A stretch of 64,000 nt of DNA from Rhodococcus opacus B4 (lineage in GTDB: Bacteria > Actinomycetota > Actinomycetes > Mycobacteriales > Mycobacteriaceae). A program made the translations under genes and the position numbers. The notes below the pieces were generated by a model that saw only the letters and a program-made list of their open reading frames with translations, was not told the origin of the DNA and searched no databases. Location of the stretch: the NCBI RefSeq assembly GCF_000010805.1, contig NC_012520.1, positions 372,001-436,000 of the forward strand, given 5' to 3'. Below, piece by piece: positions 19,001 through 26,555 of the stretch (its first letter is position 1; each line of letters opens with the position of its first letter).

Positions 19001-19495
19001 GTGAACGAGCGAATTCGCGCCGGATTGCCAATCGATCCCTCTTTGGAAGCGCGTCTGAAAGATGCCGGCCCTCGAGAGGAGATGGAGAACGGGATCGCGG
19101 AGGTCTCATCTCAATTCGACGAAGATTCGACGATAATGCTGCTCCTCGCCGACCGTTCTGACGCATCCATCGAAGCGGCCCTCGCCCGTGGGCGAGCGCT
19201 GGTCGAGAGCGTGAAGAAGCAAAAGCGGCCGCGAGCACTGATGGTGTCGACATTGCTGCTGGTGCACTGCCTTGCATCGGCGGGCCGGATGGACGAGGCC
19301 AAACGGACGCTGGCTCCAGTCGCGTCGCAGTGTGCCGTTCTCGGACTACCGCGTTTGCTGCTCGATGGCGGTGCGGAAATTCCACATGTTCTGTCCCAGC
19401 TTCTCGAAGACGTCCGCTCCGGTGATCGATGGTTACGGCGGTGGCCCGATGTGACCGCCTCGTTCCTCACCGATGCCATGGGCCGCGATGTCTGA
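16031..19495 (+). CDS. PknK-like Ser/Thr protein kinase with STAND ATPase and TPR-like repeats
   Basis: A 1154-residue regulator. Residues about 30-285 are a eukaryotic-type kinase: glycine loop 'GRGGFGVVY', 'AIKVL', catalytic 'HRDVKPANILI', 'DFGIARV', 'SPAYTAPE'. A MalT-like STAND NTPase follows, with P-loop 'HAPAGFGKSTLASQW' near residue 375 and 'VVVIDDWHRV' near 460. The rest is alpha-helical repeat. This is the layout of mycobacterial PknK/AcoK proteins. I see no LuxR-type helix-turn-helix at the C-terminus, so it probably acts on a partner transcription factor. AGGAG abuts the ATG at 16031 with almost no spacing, so the start is uncertain. In M. tuberculosis PknK controls a lipid-related operon; a link to the nearby R2lox-Mce genes is inference. 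Confidence 0.9.
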   Translation: MADAEPARTERDVALSVVSELEAEGFNDALEVGRGGFGVVYRCVQTALDRTVAIKVLNEGFERDERERFVREQRVMGRLSGHPNIVQILQVGVLAAGRPYIVMPFHARDSLEAWVRRHGPLPWPDVLQVGIKLAGALHTAHDLEILHRDVKPANILITDYGEPQLADFGIARVGGAFKTSTGHIAGSPAYTAPELLQGQAPGPVSDIYGLGSTLFTLMTGHAAFERRAGEGVVAQFVRITRASIPDLRMRNFPPDVVAAIEHAMAKSPTDRPQSAVALGDELRGIREKHGLYSADMALAGPTGTDTFANRSADQPVGRAHEAGWMPAATSTPPSASTKFRPPTSTRPLVVRRRLIDTLQSGAHRRLVLIHAPAGFGKSTLASQWRGVLVEDGASVAWLSVDPDDNNVVWFLAHLVEAVRQVRPALARELGQILEDHPPDAARYVLSSLIDEIHSSGERLVVVIDDWHRVSADETIEAMDFLLDHGCHHLQLVVTSRTQAGLPLSRMRVSDELVEIDPDALRFDASEAKAFLLDVNGLRLSESEVTELAIATDGWAAALQLASLSLRGRDDPAEFIRHLSGRHHAIGEYLVANVLHTLEPHLLDFLMATAIAEKVCGDLAAKLTGLQSGQALLEEAEGRDLFLTSIDDDKEWFRYHHLFAEFLQRRLERVDPARARELHLTASTWFEDHGMLSEAVDHVMAAKDFDRAAHLVESGGMELIENSRMATLLGLVAKLPPAVAYNRPRLQLTVAWGNVLLQRPKVMQLALDRLSSSLDSESMTEWEQRAIAREANLVRAVAKVLADQSEGVQDLIDDILRDPDGLRPFVASAASDVASFLAIHNFEFAAARRWQDWARRYHEQTVGPFSAVYGHCMAGVAAYEVLDVGEAENIFHTALALARQTGMHSHAARLAGALLGSVLYDKGAIDGAEELLDRSNELGPEGGVVDIMLATYGVGSRIKVLRGDRDSATIRLEEGARIAEKLHLPRLAKRIVNERIRAGLPIDPSLEARLKDAGPREEMENGIAEVSSQFDEDSTIMLLLADRSDASIEAALARGRALVESVKKQKRPRALMVSTLLLVHCLASAGRMDEAKRTLAPVASQCAVLGLPRLLLDGGAEIPHVLSQLLEDVRSGDRWLRRWPDVTASFLTDAMGRDV

Positions 19496-19874
19496 GTTCA
19501 GCCGCTGACCGCTCGTATTCACGGGCAAGCGGTCCGGCGCCAAAGGCGTAAGGATGAACGGGGTCGTGGGCCACGTGAAGACAACCAGCACGCGCACGCA
19601 GCGAAGGTAGAACGTGCGGAGCGGAGGGAGGCCACGGAATTGGCCCGACACGGGGCCGCCGCACCACGGCAGCGGATGAGGGAGGGCATGGGCGATGGGT
19701 AGGTACCCGAGCTGGGGATGATCCACTACCCGGACTGGGAAGTGGTGCCCTCGGTCCAGGACGAGATGCGCCGCACGCTCGCTATTCACGATGACGACAC
19801 CACCCGTCTTGGTGATATTCCGCAGGTATCTGCACCTGCTCGAAAGCGACGGAATGTGAATCAGCGACCGATAC
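19496..19874. other. Degraded intergenic region
   Basis: No intact gene was recognised. Open frames on both strands are short and unlike known families. The MceG-like reading frame starts abruptly at its end, so the missing 5' half of that gene has been deleted or replaced here. Confidence 0.4.
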
Positions 19875-20166
19875 AAGCTCCCGGGCGAGATCTCCGGCGG
19901 AATGCGACAACGTGCCGGTCTCGCTCGCGCTCTGGTTCTCGACCCGCAGCTCATTTTGTGCGATGCGCCGGACTCCGGTCTCGACCCGGTCCGCCGGGCC
20001 TACCTCAGCCAGCTGTTGATCGATATCAATGCGCAGATCGACGCCACCATCTTGATCGTGACCCACAATATTTCCGTCGCGCGCACCGTGCTTGACAACA
20101 TCGGAATGCTCTTTCGTAGGTATCTGGTGATGTTCGGCCCCCAGGGAGGTCCTCCTCACCAGCGAC

Positions 20167-21340
20167 TAGTGTCGTACGCCATAAATTCGTGCTTTAACTT
20201 GATATACCGAGGCATGCCTCGAACCGGACGCCCGAAGGCTGAGTTGATGTTGACCGATAACGAACGCGAACAACTCGTTCGATGGTCGCGGCGAGCGAAA
20301 ACCCCCCAATCGTTGGCACTGAGGTCGCGGATCGTGTTGGCCTGCGCGGAGCCGGGGATGACCAACAAGCAAGTCGCGGCAGACCTGGGGATATCCGCTA
20401 ACACGGTCAACAAATGGCGCGGGCGCTTCGTCGACCGACGCCTCGACGGCTTGGTCGACGAACCTCGACCGGGTCGTCCGCCCTCGATCTTGCTGGACCG
20501 GGTCGAAGACGTGGTCACCGCGACACTGGAAACCACCCCGGCCAATGCGACGCACTGGTCGCGTACCGCGATGGCCAAGCGCACCGGCCTGTCACCGTCG
20601 ACGATCGGCCGGATCTGGCGCAAGTTCGAACTCACACCGCATCTGACCGACGGTTTCACGCTGTCCACGGATCCGCAGTTCGTGGACAAGGTTGTCGATG
20701 TTGTTGGCCTTTACCATAATCCGCCCGAGCATGCCGTTATCCTCTGTGTGGACGAGGAGGGCCAGATGTAGGCATTCAAACCGTTCCCAGCCGGTGCTGC
20801 CGATGATGCCCGGCATGCCGGAACGGCGCAGTCATGACTACGCCCGCAGCGGCGTCACCAGCCTGGGGGTACCTCCCTGGACGTAGTCCTTGGGGGAGTC
20901 GCGGCATTCAACATCGCCGACGGTACGGTGATCTCCGAGCTTCATCGACGTCACCGGGCCGTGGAGTTCAAGAAGTTCCTCACCGCGATCGACAAGGCCG
21001 TCCCCGACGAGTTGGACGTGCATCTCGTCTGCGACAACCTGGCCACCCACAAGACGCCGGCAGTAGGCGACTGGTTGGCCAAGCACCCACGTTTTCACGT
21101 CCACTTCACCCCGACCGGGTCCTCCTGGATCAATCAGGTCGAGCGCTGGTTCGCATTCCTGACCGATCAGCTGCTCCGCCGTGGTGTACACAAAAGCGTT
21201 GCAGCACTGGAGAAAGACGTTCGCAACTGGATCAAGACCTGGAACGACGACCCGAAGCCGTTCGTCTGGCACAAGACCGCCGAGGAGATCCTCGATTCCC
21301 TCGCCAAATATATCTCACGAATTTCTGACGCGGGACACTA
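20167..21340 (+). mobile_element. Defective IS630-family insertion sequence
   Basis: The ends are imperfect inverted repeats starting GTGTC at 20169 and ending GACAC at 21338; both contain AAATTCGTG 13-14 bases in. They are flanked by TA on both sides, the target duplication typical of IS630/Tc1-mariner elements. The body of about 1170 bases carries one transposase gene with two frame changes. It interrupts the MceG-like pseudogene. Confidence 0.85.
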
Positions 21341-21341
21341 G
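20214..21341 (+). pseudogene. IS630-family transposase, frameshifted
   Basis: The N-terminal helix-turn-helix ('[20 protein letters not shown]') and the DDE parts ('ILCVDEEGQ', 'LVCDNLATHKTP', 'TPTGSSWINQVERWF') are all recognisable but lie in three frames. A one-base insertion near 20768 creates a stop. A net insertion of about 32 bases at 20866-20898 causes the second shift. The stop codon at the 3' end is formed with the flanking TA. Confidence 0.85.
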
Positions 21342-21821
21342 CCCGTCGTGGAACAGTTCCTCAGTGGTCGCCGAATCGGCCCATCGGTATGAGCGAGGAG
21401 AAGGATGAATCGCAGATTGCCCGGGAGCAGGCGTTGGTCGAGGCTGGCCATCATCGTGGCGGCACGGAAGAGAGATGGAAGGCATTGTCGCGCAGATTCA
21501 GCCGACTCCAGGGCTGCCGTTTCGCGAGGCCGTGTTCCGTCGTCAGGAGCGGTCAGGGAGATCATGCATACGCTGCCCCCAACGCGCAGGCGGCCATCAG
21601 GGAAAGCATCGACGCCGAACAGGACACACAGGTCCTTCCCGCGGGTGGTGCGAATATTTGGACGCCGGCATAGTTCGACCGAACCCATCTCGTGTCAGAT
21701 CCCGCATCACGCCTGGCGGGGCGGGCCGCTCGTGAAGCTCCAACTCCGGTCAGCTGAGATGAGTGATCTGAGGCGTCCAGGTCGACGCATGGAGCTCCGG
21801 TCATGTCCTCACAGAATGTCC

Positions 21822-22445
21822 TCACAGACGAAGGAAACGGAGAACGACATCAGAAATCTGCCGACAGGTCTCCACATTCTCTCGGTGTACGTTGCCATCG
21901 GCGGCGGGCAGGACTATGTGGCTGACCGTGAGCCGGATCAGCACGTCGACGGCGTGGTCGATGTCGGCGCGGTCATGGTTGGGTAAGTGTTCATCGAACC
22001 AGCTGATCAGCCGTTGCGTGGCAAGTTCGAGCATTGATGTGGACGTGGCGACCAAGCGCAGTACGCTCGATTCCCCCCGGAGGTCATCGAGCGGTGCGGT
22101 CAGCGCTGCGCGAAGCAACGGACTCTCGACTGCTTCGTCGAGGGTGTATTGCACCGCTTCGGTGATAGCCCTCGGGACGGAGTCGGTGTTGGTGTCGAGG
22201 ATGGTCTGTATTCCCGTGAGGAACCGCTCCGTTTCACGTAGTACGAGGGCGTCCCCGAGCTCATTTTTGCTGGCGAACTCTTTGTACAACGTCGGACGCG
22301 AAACTCCGATCATGGCAGCGACGTCACTGAAGCGGACCTTGTTCCACCCTTTTTCGGTGATCAACGTCTGCGTCGCACGCAAGGCTTCCTCTCGCATGTG
22401 CCGCCGATAAGACATCCGCAGGGATTCCCCGATCACGACCATCAC
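21822..22445 (-). CDS. TetR family transcriptional regulator
   Basis: Up to 207 residues. The N-terminal helix-turn-helix is 'VRFSDVAAMIGVSRPTLYKEF', followed by an all-helical ligand domain. The start may be the GTG at 22445, the ATG at 22442 or the ATG at 22415 (MSYRRHMREE, with GGGGA upstream). It is divergent from the thioesterase gene at 22616, and the AT-rich gap between them holds an operator-like repeat. Confidence 0.88.
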   Translation of the reverse strand: MMVVIGESLRMSYRRHMREEALRATQTLITEKGWNKVRFSDVAAMIGVSRPTLYKEFASKNELGDALVLRETERFLTGIQTILDTNTDSVPRAITEAVQYTLDEAVESPLLRAALTAPLDDLRGESSVLRLVATSTSMLELATQRLISWFDEHLPNHDRADIDHAVDVLIRLTVSHIVLPAADGNVHRENVETCRQISDVVLRFLRL

Positions 22446-22532
22446 CTTAACGGATGGGTGACAAGTGTTCAGATCGCGACACTGGTCCGATAGTGCCGGT
22501 CAGCGAAAACGCGTTTACAAACTATGCGACTA

Positions 22533-22572
22533 TGTATCTGCATATACAATTGATCAAAATATGTATGCAATG
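22533..22572. promoter_or_regulatory. Operator-like repeat between TetR and thioesterase genes
   Basis: In an AT-rich intergenic stretch, TGTAT (22533-22537) and ATACA (22544-22548) form an inverted repeat with a 6-base spacer. A related TATGTATGC copy lies some 15 bases on. The position between divergent TetR and target genes suggests a TetR operator. Confidence 0.4.
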
Positions 22573-22615
22573 ATTCTTCGAGTTGAGACGTACAAGCTCC
22601 TTCGAAAGGTGCCGT

Positions 22616-23227
22616 ATGAGTCGCAGGTGTAGCAATCACGGTGAGGGCGGTGAACAACGACACTCGGCTGATGGTTTGCGCGTACCGCAGAGCGCCGACA
22701 AGGGGGTGTTGGGACAGTGGTGGGGGAGATTTCACCAGCACCATCCGACTGTCCGAGACGGCGACGAGCTTCCACCGCATCACAGTTGGTGCCTGGGGTG
22801 CGGACCCGATAATCCGCACGGGCACCACCTGCACGCGCGCCGTCGCGGAGAGGGGGTCGTCGCCGAGCACGTCTTCGACGACCGGCACATGGGCGCTCCG
22901 GGGATCGCGCACGGCGGCGCCGTCACCACGGTCCTCGACGACATGTTCGGGATGCTGCTCTACACCGTAGGCGAGATGGCGGTCACTAGGCGCCTCGACA
23001 CCGAATTCCACGCCCCCGTCCTGCTCGGCACTCGGTACGTGATCACCGCGGACCTGCAGCGCCGTCGCGGGCGCAAACTCGACGTGACCGCGCGGATGGA
23101 AGTAGCGACCACCGGGGATCTTGCCGCATCGGCGCGCGCGTTGTTCATCGTCGTCGACCTGGCACATTTCACGACCTCGCTGACACGTGCCCAGTCCACC
23201 ACGGATATCGACCAGGACCTCCCGTGA
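22616..23227 (+). CDS. PaaI-type hotdog thioesterase
   Basis: A 203-residue protein whose C-terminal 140 residues form a PaaI-like hotdog domain: 'HSWCLGCGPDNPHGHHL', then 'FDDRHMGAPGIAHGGAVTTV', where the HGG segment is the family's active-site loop. The start ATG at 22616 follows AAAGG by 7-8 bases. The N-terminal 60 residues are not recognised. A shorter, broken paralogue sits at 35500. It would hydrolyse acyl- or aryl-CoA esters. The 3' end overlaps the P450 remnant. Confidence 0.85.
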   Translation: MSRRCSNHGEGGEQRHSADGLRVPQSADKGVLGQWWGRFHQHHPTVRDGDELPPHHSWCLGCGPDNPHGHHLHARRRGEGVVAEHVFDDRHMGAPGIAHGGAVTTVLDDMFGMLLYTVGEMAVTRRLDTEFHAPVLLGTRYVITADLQRRRGRKLDVTARMEVATTGDLAASARALFIVVDLAHFTTSLTRAQSTTDIDQDLP

Positions 23228-24300
23228 CCGCCTCGAGCACTGGGGGCTGCTCGTCGATGCGTTGCTCACCGATCACGGCCCCGCCGGCCCCTACGCCGCG
23301 TTCGCTCGGTTGCGCGGCGCTCACCCGGCACTGTCGACGCGGACCGGAGCGCTGATTCTCTCCCGCTACGACGACTGTGACGCCGCGCGACGAGACCGTA
23401 ATCTGGGCAAGGTCGACGAATCGCTCGGGTTTCGCCTCAGCGAAGGGCCCGAAGAATTGCAGCGCACCGCGATGCGTCGTTTTCGGCGCACGATGCTTTC
23501 GCAACCCACCCGACCACGCGCGGTTGCGCCGCATCGTGGTAGATGTGTTCACCCCTGTCATATCGACGAACTGCGCTCGTCGGTGATCGCCCAGATCGAG
23601 TTGCTGCTGGACAAGATGAGCGTGCGACCCCATGCCGACATCATTGCCGATCTGGCTTTACCCTTACCGGTCTCGGTGATCGGGACGATGCTCGGTGTCC
23701 CGGATGACGACCGTGCGGCGGCGGCGCAGCTGGTTCGCGACCTCGTCGCCCCGCTCGAACCCAGCGCTGACGCCGCCGCCGTCGCGCGCGCGGCCGTCGC
23801 CGAGGATCGATTGACCGACTATTTCACCGGGTTACTGTCGGCAAAACGCCGAGCGCCGGGCGACGATCTACTCAGCAGGTTGGCCACCGCGCGCGGGGAC
23901 AACGCGTTCGACGACGACGACGAATGCGTGGTACCGCGCTGCTGCTGTTTGCCGCGGGCTTCGAGACCACGACCAATCTCATCGGTAACTGGGGTGGCGG
24001 CGCTGCGCGCACACCCCGAGCAAATGCACTTGCTCCGCGAACGACCCGAAATTGTCGGCACCGCAGTCGAGAAACTCCTGCGCTACGACGCCCTCGTGCA
24101 AACCAACGGATGCACAGTGCTGCGCCCGACCACCCTCGCCAGCCACGACCTGACCCCAGGGCGGGCCGTGCTCACACTCCTTGGTGCCGCCAACCGCGAC
24201 CCCGACGTCTTCGACGACCCCGACACTCTCGATCTCACCCCGACCGGACGCCCCCCACTTGCCTTCGGAGCCGGAATCCTTCCGCAGCCTGCAAGCCTCA
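23224..24300 (+). pseudogene. Cytochrome P450, frameshifted and lacking the heme-Cys motif
   Basis: P450 features are spread over two frames: 'PLPVSVIGTMLGVPDDDRA', the I-helix 'LLFAAGFETTTNLIG' (a different frame, near 23940), the ExxR helix 'AVEKLLRYD', 'AANRDPDVFDDPDTLDL' and 'PPLAFGAGI'. The heme-binding Cys that should follow 'FGAGI' is missing and the sequence departs from the family after about 24290. Several single-base frame changes make it non-functional. What the remaining open frame to 24501 encodes is not recognised. Confidence 0.8.
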
Positions 24301-24949
24301 GGATGCCAAATACTGGCCGACCGCCTCGGCGATCCTGCCGTCCACGCAGCGGCGGAGGCGGCGCATCTCGCATCGCGCGGGCGGAGCGGAGTGGCGACCG
24401 CAGCGTCCGACAGAAGCATGCCCGCGATCCTCCGAGCGGCTGTCGCCGCCGACCGTGCCGCGTTCTTGCCGGAGATGGAGGCGAGCCTCGCCGGGCGCTG
24501 ACCGTCGCGGCCCGCTCGCTGCGCGGTCCGCAGGCTTACCTCGTACCCGCCGCCGTCGACCTGATCACTGCTCCACCCCGCTCGACAGCACCAACTAGCA
24601 CCTATCGCTCCCAGGACATCAACCGAAAGTTGATGTTCCCCACTCGTCCGCGATCTTGCCGGTGACGGGATTTTCTCACTGTGACGCCGTCGAGGTTCGG
24701 GCCACGGCTTCCCCAATGCGCGCCCGGTATAGACGAGCAGGTCGGCAAGTCTCGGGGGTTGAGTCATCGTTCACTTACGCAACCCCCGTCGCAGAACTTA
24801 GGCCACGGTCGTCTCGAATCCAGCCGACGCCGGTATACCCGCCCCAGCGTCGACCGAACTGCAGCTGTCAACCGCCTTCCTCGACCGCTGACCGACATGC
24901 CTACCGGTGGGCTCCACGACCTCCGCCGTATCCCGCTCATGCCCGATTT
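24301..24949. other. Unassigned region upstream of the P450 operon
   Basis: The first 200 bases continue an open frame with Ala-rich, unrecognised sequence ('AVHAAAEAAHLASRGRSG') ending at 24501. From there to 24949 no coding pattern or known remnant is seen. The far end contains the operon's promoter. Confidence 0.35.
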
Positions 24950-24985
24950 ACACTCCGAAACAGAGTGTCACACTATGGACACTCT
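24950..24985. promoter_or_regulatory. Triple half-site operator upstream of the P450 operon
   Basis: ACACTC (24950-24955), AGAGTGTC (24962-24969) and GACACTCT (24978-24985) form two nested inverted repeats. The second pair has perfect 8-base arms with an 8-base spacer. It ends 60 bases before the P450 start. The half-site and spacing fit a dimeric TetR-type repressor, possibly two dimers; which protein binds is unknown. Confidence 0.6.
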
Positions 24986-25044
24986 AGCTAGAATGGAGAC
25001 GTCGTTCGAACCGCCTTTCGCACGATTCCTCAGACGGAGCTGCC

Positions 25045-26346
25045 ATGACCACCGAGACCTCTGGCACTACCCCGACGAGCGCCACACGGCGCCTCGCACG
25101 GCCGTACGACGAGACCGACCTGTCGTCGAGCGCGTTCTGGTCGTCGACCGCCGGCGAACGGGAAGTTACGTTCGCGCATCTGCGCGCGACGAACCCGGTG
25201 AGCTGGCACCGGCCGGTGGAGAAACTCCTCATCGAAGACCCCAACGATCAAGGCTTTTGGGCTGTCATGTCCCACGCGGCGCTGGTGGAAGTCACCAAGC
25301 GGAACGAGGACTTCCTGTCCGGCGAGGGCATTGTGATGGAGTCGATGCCGCAGGAACTGCTCGACGCCGGACAGGGTTTCATCGCGATGGACCCGCCCCG
25401 GCACACCAAGGTACGCCGGCTGTTGACCTCGGCGTTCACCCCGAAGCAGATCACCCGCATCAACACCCAGATCCGCGGCAACGCGAAACGAGTCGTCGAT
25501 GACCTCGCACCCCAGGGCGAGGCGGATTTCGTGACCGAGTGCGCGGCACTGCTGCCGATGCACAACATCTGCGACATGATGGGTGTGCCTGAGGATGTGC
25601 GCCGCAAGGTCGCGGACGAAGCTCGCTACGCGGGCGGATGGAGCGATCCGGAGCTGATGGGGGACCAACCGCCGATCCCCCGCCTGTTCGAGGCGATGGG
25701 ATATCTGCGTGAGGTGGCTGCCGACCTCATCGGCAAACGCCGCAACCATCCCGAGTCCGACCTTCTGACCAACCTGGTCGAGGCTGAGGTCGACGGCGAA
25801 AAGCTCAGCGACGATGAGATCGTCTCCTTCTTCGGGCTGCTCACCATCGCCGGGAACGACACCACCCGGCAGAGCACCAGTCACGCGATGAAGGCCCTCA
25901 CCGACTTCCCCGACCAGCGCGCCTGGCTGATGGACGATTTCGATGCCCGCATCAAGACTGCGGTCGAGGAAATGGTCCGCTGGGCCACCCCGATTATGAC
26001 CTTCCGCAGGACCGCCGCCCACGACTGCGAACTGGCCGGTCAGCAGATCACCGAGGGTGACAAGGTCGTCATGTTCTACGCCTCCGCGAACTGGGACACC
26101 GAGGTCTTCACCGATCCGGAACGCTTCGACCTCTCCCGCGATCCCAACCCGCATGTGAGCTTCGGGGGTGGCGGCATCCACCACTGTCTAGGAAACCAGC
26201 TCGCCCGCCAGCAGCTCGCTGCGCTCTTCGACGAGTTGCTCCACCGCTTGCCTGACATCGAGGTGTGTGGCGCGCCGTCCTACACCGTGAGCACCTTCTT
26301 TCACGGGGTCAACCACCTCCCCGTCCGGTTCAGCCCGTCGCACTGA
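25045..26346 (+). CDS. Cytochrome P450 (class I, with own ferredoxin and reductase)
   Basis: A 433-residue P450. The I-helix motif is 'LLTIAGNDTTRQ', the ExxR helix 'VEEMVRWATP', and the heme-binding loop 'FGGGGIHHCLGNQLAR' carries the axial Cys. The overall style resembles actinobacterial sterol/lipid-oxidising P450s of the CYP124/125/142 group, but the subfamily cannot be fixed by eye. It is followed after 12 bases by a 3Fe-4S ferredoxin gene and then a ferredoxin reductase gene, making a self-sufficient three-component monooxygenase. GGAG lies 5 bases before the ATG. Confidence 0.93.
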   Translation: MTTETSGTTPTSATRRLARPYDETDLSSSAFWSSTAGEREVTFAHLRATNPVSWHRPVEKLLIEDPNDQGFWAVMSHAALVEVTKRNEDFLSGEGIVMESMPQELLDAGQGFIAMDPPRHTKVRRLLTSAFTPKQITRINTQIRGNAKRVVDDLAPQGEADFVTECAALLPMHNICDMMGVPEDVRRKVADEARYAGGWSDPELMGDQPPIPRLFEAMGYLREVAADLIGKRRNHPESDLLTNLVEAEVDGEKLSDDEIVSFFGLLTIAGNDTTRQSTSHAMKALTDFPDQRAWLMDDFDARIKTAVEEMVRWATPIMTFRRTAAHDCELAGQQITEGDKVVMFYASANWDTEVFTDPERFDLSRDPNPHVSFGGGGIHHCLGNQLARQQLAALFDELLHRLPDIEVCGAPSYTVSTFFHGVNHLPVRFSPSH

Positions 26347-26358
26347 CAAGGAGACGAC

Positions 26359-26550
26359 ATGAGAATCGTGCTCGATGAAAACAGGTGTTCCTCGACCGGG
26401 ATGTGTGAGGCCACCGCCCCGGAGTTCTTCGAGGTCGGCGACGACGGTGCACTGCACATTCTCGACGCCAACCCCGCCGACTGCCACCGCGCGCTGATCG
26501 AGGAAGCGGTGGGCGTCTGTCCAACCGACGCGCTGAGCATCGAGGACTGA
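26359..26550 (+). CDS. 3Fe-4S ferredoxin
   Basis: A 63-residue ferredoxin with Cys9-x5-Cys15 ('CSSTGMC') and a distal 'VCPTDALSIED', the three-cysteine pattern of P450-partner 3Fe-4S ferredoxins. AAGGAG precedes the ATG. It is located between the P450 and ferredoxin reductase genes and is the obvious electron carrier between them. Confidence 0.93.
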   Translation: MRIVLDENRCSSTGMCEATAPEFFEVGDDGALHILDANPADCHRALIEEAVGVCPTDALSIED

Positions 26551-26555
26551 CCCCG

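Larger units (their letters stand above)
19875..21673 (+). pseudogene. MceG/Mkl-type ABC ATPase of Mce transporters, truncated, frameshifted and IS-interrupted
   Basis: The sequence enters at '[19 protein letters not shown]' (ABC signature) and runs through '[19 protein letters not shown]' and '[16 protein letters not shown]', which are typical of the ATPase energising Mce importers. The Walker A half is absent. The Walker B catalytic Glu is Ala (DAPD for DEPD). A frameshift occurs near 20150, an IS630-family element is inserted at 20167-21340, and the C-terminal tail ('PVVEQFLSGRRIGP', 'MSEEKDESQIAREQALVEAG', 'DTQVLPAGGANIW') continues beyond it with at least three more frame changes. It cannot make a working ATPase, so the local Mce system must use one encoded elsewhere. 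Confidence 0.85.

Noticed and set aside
19433-19954. Minus-strand open frame of 173 codons near the MceG remnant
   Set aside because: Its middle ('TKTGGVVIVNSERAAHLVLD') looks mildly coding, but no family is recognised and both ends overlap other genes on the opposite strand.
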